From Brachypterus glaber (lineage: Eukaryota; Arthropoda; Insecta; Coleoptera; Kateretidae): a stretch of 64,000 nt of DNA. A program made the translations under genes and the position numbers. Below are positions 56,220-64,000 of this stretch, piece by piece (within the stretch, counting starts at the first letter, position 1; every line of letters starts with the position of its first letter). The DNA lies in assembly GCA_958510825.1 (NCBI GenBank), contig OY294044.1, forward strand, positions 77,794,895-77,858,894, in the 5' to 3' direction. The notes under the pieces were generated by a model. It worked only from the letters and a program-made list of their open reading frames with translations, was not told where the DNA came from and ran no database searches.

Positions 56220-56890
56220 AAGTTCAGGTACGTAATATGTACATATTATAATAAATTAGAAAACACGTAAAAAAAACGATCGGCCCCTACGATTTTTTTT
56301 ATATTTGCCTAAATTACTTCTTATGATGTGTTTAAACTATGTATGAAAAAAAAGAGGAGTCCAGGATAGTTGGAAACACTAGTTTCACTATTTAAAAGAA
56401 TAACCCTATAACAACGTATCGATAGCTTGGGACCTTTTCGCTTGAAGAACACAGTTGCCGCAGACCGCTCGGTCAAAAAATGGATTAATACATTTTTAAT
56501 AAGGCTGTGTGTAAACAAATTCTTCATTGTATTGGCAGCGTGGTTTGTTTGAATAGTTGAGGGTTGTTTTTTTTTTCATTGGTGGTTAACGTTTTTGTAT
56601 TTATTGTGCTTTTTTGAAGCGAGCTTACCGCATAGGGCGGCATAGGGTTATAGATACATGAATCATTCGCTTCCAAATACCAAAAAAAAAATTAACAAGT
56701 ATTTTTTATAAAGCTAATGTATTAATGGTACGATATAAAATAAGGCATTAAAACAAAAAACATTTTTTTTTTCGGAAACGTAAGTCCCTTCTCATATCGT
56801 GAAAAATATCATAATAAAATTCTGTGCCAAAGCAATGGAGATCTCTACAACTAGAATTATGAAACAAAAGACGTCTACCCTATCTCTATC
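55935..56890. other. Repeat DNA with a TA microsatellite
   Basis: 55945-56060 contains a hairpin with AAAAGTGGGTGT...GACACCCACTTTT and a GACAGACAGACCGAT block as in the 27.4-kb repeat. (TA)n occupies 56173-56217. No gene. Confidence 0.6.
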
Positions 56891-56892
56891 TC

Positions 56893-57178
56893 ATTTGTGC
56901 TACACTTTCCAGCCAACCAAATAAATACTGTATTTGTTTTTCATACAACAAATACAGTATTTATTTGGTTGGCCGGAAAGTGTAGCACTGAGCGGCACGA
57001 ACGAACATAGCTAATGTGAATCTGTAGAATAAGATAATTCTACTGAAATTTAGATGGCGCCAGTAATTTCTTTAATAAAAGTATTTTTTTTTTCGCCCGG
57101 CCAAGTAAATATTGTATTTGTTCAACAAAGAACAAATACAGAATTTGTTTGGTTGGGTGGAAGTGGGAGTGTATGTAT
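56893..57178. mobile_element. Two adjacent hairpin repeats
   Basis: 56895-56989: GTGCTACACTTTCCAGCCAA at left is mirrored by TTGGCCGGAAAGTGTAGCAC at right, sharing AATACTGTATTTGTT; about 40 bp per arm with a 6-bp loop. 57090-57175: a related, more decayed hairpin with AAATATTGTATTTGTT and AACAAATACAGAATTT. Confidence 0.75.
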
Positions 57179-57369
57179 GTCTTCTATCCTTTTTTGGTTT
57201 AACTTTTGTCCCTGTCTAATCTAACGGGAGAAATCGCCATTAGGGTCGTTTGGACACTAAAAATATTTTTTTCTAAAAGGCAAGATTTTTTTTAATCAAA
57301 ATCTGTTATATCATCGCATAACCGTTTACATTCACATTTATATTTTGTTTAACCTCGTACTATTCTACT

Positions 57370-57608
57370 TAATTAAGCATCCCCTAAGTTCAGGACTAGT
57401 GTGGGCTAGTAGTAGAGGGAACCACCGGCTTTAATTGACTTTCGAACCAATTTATAGGGAGTGTCCGCTTCACTTACGCCTTCGCCAAGTTTCAATTATT
57501 AATTAACTGAAAAAGGCAAATCGGCGCGCCGGTGAGAATCGAACTCACCCCATTTTGGGTAGTAAACTCGTCAAGTATGACGCGGTAGTCCACTACACCA
57601 ATCCTCCC
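57370..57608 (-). mobile_element. Probable tRNA-derived SINE (minus strand)
   Basis: On the minus strand the head GGGAGGATTGGTGTAGTGGA (57608-57589) is A-box-like, and GGTGAGTTCGATTCTCACC near 57550-57532 is a B-box-like T arm with a perfect 5-bp stem. The 5' and 3' ends of the tRNA-like part do not pair as an acceptor stem and no proper 7-base anticodon loop forms, so this is not a functional tRNA gene. A further roughly 150 bp (CGCGCCGATTTGCC, GGCGTAAGTGAAGCGGACAC, AAGCCGGTGGTTCCC) looks like a SINE body. No clear TSD, so the left boundary is uncertain. Confidence 0.5.
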
Positions 57609-59009
57609 AAATTGAAATATGTGCCAAATTTCAGCTTAAACAAACATGGATATCTGTTTTAAAAATTATATTTAAGGATTTGGACGATTTTGGTATTTGA
57701 GATTCATTTGTGAATGTTGATTTAACTTTTTTGTTATATTTCGGCTATAGCAATTGTTTCAAATCAACGACTCTATCAATTAACATGTAATTTTGCCGAT
57801 TAATTATTAAATGGGCTTTCGGTGTTTTATTTTTTTATTTTTAGGAACCAAATGCGATCTGACCGAGTCAAACCAACCCCAGATTCGGATTCAGCTACCC
57901 CAAAAACGTATAGAAATGTTACTCACGTCTGGTGGACAAGACCTTTTTTTTTCGTGTGCCTGTGGTTTTGTTGAATCAGTAAACGGAGTTGGGCGGGGGT
58001 CAAAAAATGTTCAAGTAACCTGAAATTTGGTATGCACGCATAGTATTTCAATTGAAACAACATGGGGGGGGGGGGCTGCATATGAAATATTAAAAAAGGT
58101 GTTGTTTTTGCAATGCCCTTCTCATAATACCTTCTGTTTCATTCATTATCGAACTATAAAGTCGGTAGCCCATAGGATACCAATTTTGTATCGCTGAAAA
58201 ATAAATAAAACAGAATATATGTGAGGTGGAAGGGAAAAAGGTGCCTCTTGTCGGCGATATAAATTTTTCAGTACAGTCGAAATTAATAAACCGCTCAGTT
58301 TAAATTTTGAAGTTTTCAGTATGAGATATATTTTTATTTTTTTTTAAAAGAGGACATTTTCAGCTTTTGTTTCATACCTTAATTATTAAATTAATTAATT
58401 GATAGTAAAAAAATAAAGATTCTGTGTTGTTTTGAATTTTGAAAAAGTTGAAAAATCTTTACTACCCTCGACTGTAAAATTTTGATGACTAGAAAAATGG
58501 GGCTCACCTCTGAAAAATTTCAAACCTTTCCCAAGTAAACAATTTACTGACCAGTTTCCCTTTACCCCTCAATTTTTCCAACATACATTTTACGAAATCT
58601 GCCACTCAATTTTACCAACTGGACTTGAGCACCCCATGTGGGGGTGCTTAGAGGTTATTTCGCCTGGGTATAACTGGTGAAGTTAAATATGAGAAAATAC
58701 CCTACCTATAGTCACATTTTGTTCTCTCGCATCCCAATGGATTAGAAATTAAATATGTCTATGGTAGTACCATAATGGTACACTGTACCATCGCAATGGT
58801 ACAATCTGGCAAGTCTAAAAAAAATCGTTTCCGCATGTGCGCGATTACATTTAACGAAATACTCATTTTATTGATTAACTGTAGAAAATAAGTTAAAAAA
58901 CCTACTTTACCTTAAACATTAAAATTTTGAGACTAGAGCTTCAAATAGTGGGGAAAATCGGCAATGTAGATGATTAACTATATATCATATATCATACATA
59001 TATACATAT
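57609..59009. repeat. Intergenic dispersed repeats
   Basis: 57840-58075: acceptor-like TTTATTTTTAG, then text with AGATTCGGATTCAGCTACCC and a 12-G run near 58063, which resembles dispersed non-coding repeat. 58470-58630: copy of the CTCACCTCTGAAAA/TTACCAACT family with a terminal hairpin AGCACCCCATGTGGGGGTGCT. A GGTACCATT-type hairpin lies at 58768-58803. Confidence 0.5.
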
Positions 59010-60181
59010 CGTCGTGTTACCTTAACTACCTCGTATCTCCAAATTCACATGTTTTCAGGGGACACAAAAGACCGGTTAACTTTAAAATTCTTATTTTTTT
59101 TTATTGTAATATAGACAAATATTAGTGTAGTTATTTCTTGTGGACCCTTCAAGCATAAAAGAGTGTAAAATTATTAGTTACGTGAGTCAAAAATTAGAAT
59201 TATGGAGATACGAGTTAGTTACAGTAACTATTATTTCCAAGTCGTAACCCTGTACTGGAGATACGAGGTTGCTCAATTAAAAACTGTGAAATATTTAAGG
59301 CATGTAATTTTTAAATATTTACGATATTTTAGTAAAAAATAGTATATTGGGGTTTTTCAGGTTGCTTTAACTGAATCTGATGATATTTTTTTTCTAATTT
59401 CTCCCGTGGGGGTGATTATTTTAAAATGTTTACAATATTTTTGTAAAAGATGGTATATAGGAGTTTTTGAGGTAGCTAAAACTAAATCTCATAATAAAAA
59501 AGTTCCAACTTCACCCCCGTGAGGGGGGGGTAAATTGTACCAAACCCTCCACCCTAAGGGGGAGGGGGTGATTATTGCTTTCCGATTTTGAAAATTTTCA
59601 AAAGTTAGGGAAGCCTTGTATTGGTGAAAAAATTTTCAGAATTGTTTTTTTGCGTCTTAAGTACGCTTTAAGCTAGAGACTTGAAATTTGGCATACATGT
59701 ATTTTACCAAAAGTTCCCGCTCAGAATTGTTTTTGGTTTGGACTTTTTTAAAATTTAGCTTAAGCGACCTTAGAAGCCCCTAGATATAAATTTTATAAAC
59801 ATTTTAAGAAAAAAAAACGATAAAAGGGATATTTTTCATCACTGGAGGTGAGATGGAGGGGTGGTAGGTCTTTTTTTTTTACTTCACCAATATATTTTCC
59901 GCATCCAAATACATAAGTATGCAAAGTTTTATCTTTCTATTTTTACCTACGGGAAATTCCTTATTTGCTAGGAGTAATGTTGGAGATACGAGGTAGTTAC
60001 AGTTATTTATTTTAAGTAGTAAAGGAGATAGGAGGTAATTAGTTCCACATAACTTATAAACCAATTGTAATTTTAAATTAGGACTTTATTTAGGTCATTA
60101 CTAATCATGTACAGAATTGATTAGTGCAAAAAACCGAAAATCGAATTTTTGGAGATACGAGGTAGTTAAGGTAACACGACG
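59010..60181. mobile_element. 1.17-kb TIR element with GGAGATACGAGG repeats
   Basis: The left end CGTCGTGTTACCTTAACTAC then CTCGTATCTCC is mirrored exactly at the right end (GGAGATACGAG, then GTAGTTAAGGTAACACGACG), about 32 bp. ATAT on both sides (59006-59009, 60182-60185) may be the target duplication. GGAGATACGAGKTWGTT recurs in plus orientation at 59204, 59257, 59982 and (GGAGATAGGAGG) 60024. Non-coding interior with dispersed repeat text at 59640-59760. Confidence 0.75.
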
Positions 60182-60185
60182 ATAT

Positions 60186-60461
60186 GCTGCTTCAAGCATG
60201 TAACTAGGTTCACCCACATACTAATATGATTATTTACAGCAATTAGTTGATTGGCATAATAAATCTGAACCTATTACTTTTCAGTTTTTAATTAGTCATA
60301 AAATAAACACAATTTGAAATGCTCGTTATTTCTTGCAATAACTGCACTAAATTTAATATAACCAGTAAACTGGAACAATGCATGAAGCTATACACAGATT
60401 CTTTTGAATACCCTGGTAATTTATGTGTATATAGGAATAATTTTTACTATAGGCTATTATA
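60186..60461. other. AT-rich intergenic DNA
   Basis: Nothing recognisable. Confidence 0.6.
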
Positions 60462-61154
60462 CACGGTGTATTTAAAATAGGGTCCGAATTTTTAAGGGGT
60501 GATTCTATATCATAAAATATGGCAAAATTTTCTATAAACAAATACCTAAAATGCATGCTATGCCACTTTGAAAGTGGCTAAAAATACGTTTTTTAATTAA
60601 TAACTTAGGAACCAGTTGAGATATAGCAACAAGGTTTTGCACGTGTACTAATCTTAATAAGGCCCATCTTCGTATATAATTCTCATGTTTTTATTTTAAC
60701 CAAGAGTGAGCGAAAAGGGGGGGCTTTATCAGTATTTTGACCCAAACTTGTTTCTGTGCAACTTTTTTGTAATTTTATTTATGGAATATAAAATACATAA
60801 AACGGTTAATCCTACAGTATTACAACAAGAGTACCTTTTTTATGTATTTTGACCTGAGGAATCATATTCCAAAAATATATTTAAAAAAAAGTTACCCAGA
60901 AAAATGTTTGGACAAAAAACTTAAAATAAGTGCATGAGAATAACATAGGAGGATGGGCTTTATTAAGATTAGTTCATGCGCAAAACCTTGTTGCTGTAAT
61001 TTCTGAGTTATTAAATAAAAACCGATTTTTTTAGCCACTAGCCTTAGCCTTAAGACGCATTTTTAAGCATTTGTTTATAGGAACTTTTCGTCATATTTTA
61101 TGATGTAGAATCACCTCTTAAAATTTCGGACCCTATTTCAAATACATTGTACCG
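60462..61154. mobile_element. Foldback element family B, copy 3 (most complete)
   Basis: Flanked by TA (60460-60461, 61155-61156). The left end carries AAAATAGGGTCCGAATTTTT then GGTGATTCTATATCATAAAA; the right end carries TTATGATGTAGAATCACC and TTCGGACCCTATTTCAAATA. The inner arms share GCAACAAGGTTTTGC, AACTTAGGAACC and CAAAATACATAAA blocks. This copy has both termini and so defines the family whose other copies lie at 11150 and 28860. Confidence 0.8.
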
Positions 61155-61156
61155 TA

Positions 61157-63818
61157 ATTAATACGTTCACTGCCAACGGCTAGTTTTGACAGCGGAGCAA
61201 TGGGTATGGGCAAGGGAAAAATAGAAAGAATTGATTAATGTTGTTAGGGGCGCCAGTTACTTTAGCTTTTACTCCTTTAGGTAAGTAACAACCTAGTGTA
61301 AATACTTAAGCTTTTCAGTTTGAGAAAATATAACCCCTAAATAAAATAAGATAATTCATTTGAGAAATTTATTATAAATAAACTTAATGAAAGCACATCA
61401 AGTAATGTATTAATATATCTAAAAAAATATGTGTAATTATATTAAGATATAATTAAAGAAATCTTAATAAAAATTACTAAATTCAGAAATCATTCGACTT
61501 AAATGTATAAAGAAAACATGAAGTTCAGCAAGCACCAAGAAATGTATGTAAACAGCAATCATTTCTTGCAGTGTATAAAAGTCATGCTTAAATTAGAAAT
61601 CATTTAATCAAAAGTATGATATTTAATAATTAATAAATGAGATTAAATGTTTTAAAAAAATAAGTACCTAAAAATGAACAAAAGCCAGAAGGGCATATAG
61701 TATTAAACAATACTATATCAGATCTGATAAAGTTTACAGTTATAAGAATATTGAAATAAAAGAATTTTAAATATGAAATATTGCTTTCAAAAGTTTTCAG
61801 AATGAGTACTTAGCTGGTTTCTGTAAAATCCATGAGGTATGAATTCCATCGTCTCCATCTGTGCAAGTCTCCCCTATGCTGATGTATTCATTTCTCAAAT
61901 GAAAGAAAAAAATAGGCTGTCCCATCTACTTTGGAAAAATCATCTTCCAGGATAAAATGTATTATTGAAAATGTTGTCCGGGATAAAATATACTTTTGAA
62001 AATTATGTCCAATATAAAATTGTCTGCTAGACGGTCATATAGAATTTATCTATGCCGAAAAATACAGAACCATGTTCCAACAGAACATCACTCCATGCGG
62101 AGAACTTGTATATCAAATATACCAAAATAAACTTCAACTTAAATTAATGTAATTCCATATTAATGGTATAGAAATGGTAATTAATTAATGGTCTAGTAAT
62201 GTAGTAATAATGGTGCTAAAACAATAATTATATCTCAGAAATATTCTAAGAAACAGAAAAACTTAACTTACGTGTCATACTAAGTCTTCGATGTCCATCG
62301 AAACGTTATAAATGCGTAATTGTAGAAAATAACAGTTACAATATCTTCCGCATTGTTTAAATATTCATTTTCACTAACTTTAAATAAAAATACATGAAGG
62401 ATTACTTCGATGATTACAGAAAATAAACACTCGTCAAAATGACACCACCATTTTGTATTAGAGTTGCTTCAAGAAGAGCGAAAATCGACCTTATTCACTA
62501 GTATGAACCCTTCAGGTAAATAAAATCCTATTTCTGAACTATTAGCGACATCTATGTAAGTCATTATCAACTACAGTTTTACCGTATAGGATTCCTAATA
62601 AAGGTAACGGCAACTACACCAAAAATAATAACTAAAAAGAATATTTCCTAATAAATCCGTATTAGTGATATCTAACCTCAAAATATTACTCTAAGAAACA
62701 AATATAAACAATACTTATTGTTTATCAGCAAAACTAATAAAAATACGAACAGAATACTAAGTGTCCTGTGAACTAAGTATAAACAAAATACTGAATCTAA
62801 GTGAGCAGTTCCAGCAAACTATTTTCAACAAATTCTAGATTATCCCGAAGGAATAAGCATACGAAACTTTCCAGGAGAGACAAGCTACAGGTGAAAGCCA
62901 GTGAAATCCAACCCTCAATAGACTCTGAAACATATAAAAACCAGGTAAGTCCATAGACAAATGCACTATAGAGAAATAAGTCATATGATTCTTTATTATT
63001 AAAAATCATATTCTAATTATGTTTTCTTTATGTTATTTTCAGGTAGAACTATGGAATAGAGACTCATATGGTTAGAATTCAGTTCCTGCTACAAAATAGT
63101 CCCAGATACAAAATAGTTCTGTACGTACGTAACTATTTATATACAAAATAAACATACATTATAACGTAAGTAAACGAATAGTTTAATTAACCCTTGCTAT
63201 ATTACAAAGTGACGATTTATATCGTTACAACATAGTATTTCATTTTACCAGTTATACCAACATACATCATTCATAACATCTTCTGTTTCAATTGACTTGA
63301 CCAAGAGTGTAATTTAAAAGTCGAGATTCTTGATCAAGACTCATTATTAAGTTTTTGTATTTTTCAAACTAACTATACCCTATTTTATTTCATTATTAGT
63401 AACTAAAAAAGTTACTAGGTTTAGTTTAGCTTTGTAAGTAGATCTTCTTTTGGAAAACGTCATTTTGTGTAAATTTGAAGTATCGTATAAATAAAATCTA
63501 AAAAAATAGGTTATATTTTTATCATACTATTCAGACAGAATATAAACTTTTAAAATTTTTTTTATAATTATTAATAAACATATGATAAAATTATGTTCTG
63601 AGGCTTTTCCCAAACATAACGAAGAAAAGTGGCAAACATTGTGCAACAGTATTTTAAAGCATGATTGAAAAATACCTTAGAAGTCTGCCTGTTAAATATC
63701 CACCATAATTTATTATCACTTATTTATCACTTATTCATTATAAACTTATTTATTTATCACTAAATTATATCACATTCTTTGCTTATAAGCAAATAAATAA
63801 ATATAAAATTTATGTTAG
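61157..63818. other. AT-rich intergenic DNA
   Basis: No supportable gene. A short tandem repeat at about 61947-62015 has two and a half 31-bp units (GGATAAAATRTAYTWTTGAA then AATKWTGTCC). GTTATTTTCAG at 63033-63043 is acceptor-like, but no convincing open frame follows. Confidence 0.5.
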
Positions 63819-64000
63819 NNNNNNNNNNNNNNNNNNNNNNNNNNNNNNNNNNNNNNNNNNNNNNNNNNNNNNNNNNNNNNNNNNNNNNNNNNNNNNNNNN
63901 NNNNNNNNNNNNNNNNNNNNNNNNNNNNNNNNNNNNNNNNNNNNNNNNNNNNNNNNNNNNNNNNNNNNNNNNNNNNNNNNNNNNNNNNNNNNNNNNNNNN
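63819..64000. other. Assembly gap to window end
   Basis: Run of N continuing to the edge of the window. Confidence 0.99.

Noticed and set aside
57522..57608. Functional minus-strand tRNA gene
   Set aside because: The T arm is good, but the acceptor ends do not pair and the anticodon loop is not 7 bases.
57811..58023. 70-residue frame after an acceptor-like site as an exon
   Set aside because: The text resembles a dispersed non-coding repeat ending in a G-run, and the frame has no protein-like motif.

Overview
This is a 64 kb piece of an AT-rich eukaryotic genome, almost certainly an arthropod and most probably an insect. The assignment rests on the repeats (tRNA-derived SINEs, a LOA/I-type LINE, jockey-like LINE remnants, pogo/Tigger-like TA-target elements, a Crypton-type recombinase relic). 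No host gene allows a finer placement; a hemipteran would fit but is not proven. Three N runs are assembly gaps (2098-2297, 35198-35397, and 63819 to the end). I see no intact host protein-coding gene. Most short open frames are chance frames in AT-rich or repetitive DNA.

Layout. 0-2.7 kb: AT-rich repeats, a small hairpin element, and two different tandem arrays running into a gap. 5.1-7.7 kb: palindromic (foldback) elements, one apparently interrupted by a TA-flanked, pogo/Tigger-like non-autonomous element that still encodes a pipsqueak-type helix-turn-helix (HTH). 8.0-8.5 kb: another foldback element. 9.6-10.8 kb: a decayed tyrosine-recombinase (Crypton-like) frame, a minus-strand LINE 3' end and a MITE. 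11.1-13.6 kb: a long foldback, then a complete SINE with target-site duplications (TSDs) lying in the outer arm of a 1 kb palindrome. 14.1-14.5 kb: a 75-bp minisatellite. 16.6-17.5 kb: a second pogo/Tigger-like element. 17.7-18.9 kb: two TTA-flanked MITEs around a 580-bp palindrome. 20.8-21.5 kb: a jockey-like LINE remnant. 22.4-24.8 kb: a long GGCC-ended repeat element. 26.1-27.7 kb: three short exon-like open frames, the only candidates for host coding sequence. 28.9-31.0 kb: a foldback split by other DNA that includes a precise TA-flanked MITE. 31.9-33.1 kb: a palindrome and a second jockey fragment. 35-41.6 kb: an unrecognised coding-like fragment at a gap, a GC-rich islet, a foldback, and a 2-kb tandem duplication that starts inside that foldback. 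42-46.3 kb: nested foldbacks. 46.4-51.8 kb: a nearly full-length but defective LOA/I-type LINE with a 14-bp TSD. 52-64 kb: MITEs, microsatellites, a tRNA-like SINE, two long TIR elements, and AT-rich DNA.

The window is a graveyard of nested transposable elements. The recurring theme is long inverted repeats. In several TA-type elements the motif inside the terminal repeat is reiterated further in, as expected for arrays of transposase-binding sites. Two of those elements retain a damaged or truncated first-exon HTH, which ties the architecture to pogo/Tigger-type transposases. The GC-rich LINE stands out sharply from its AT-rich surroundings.
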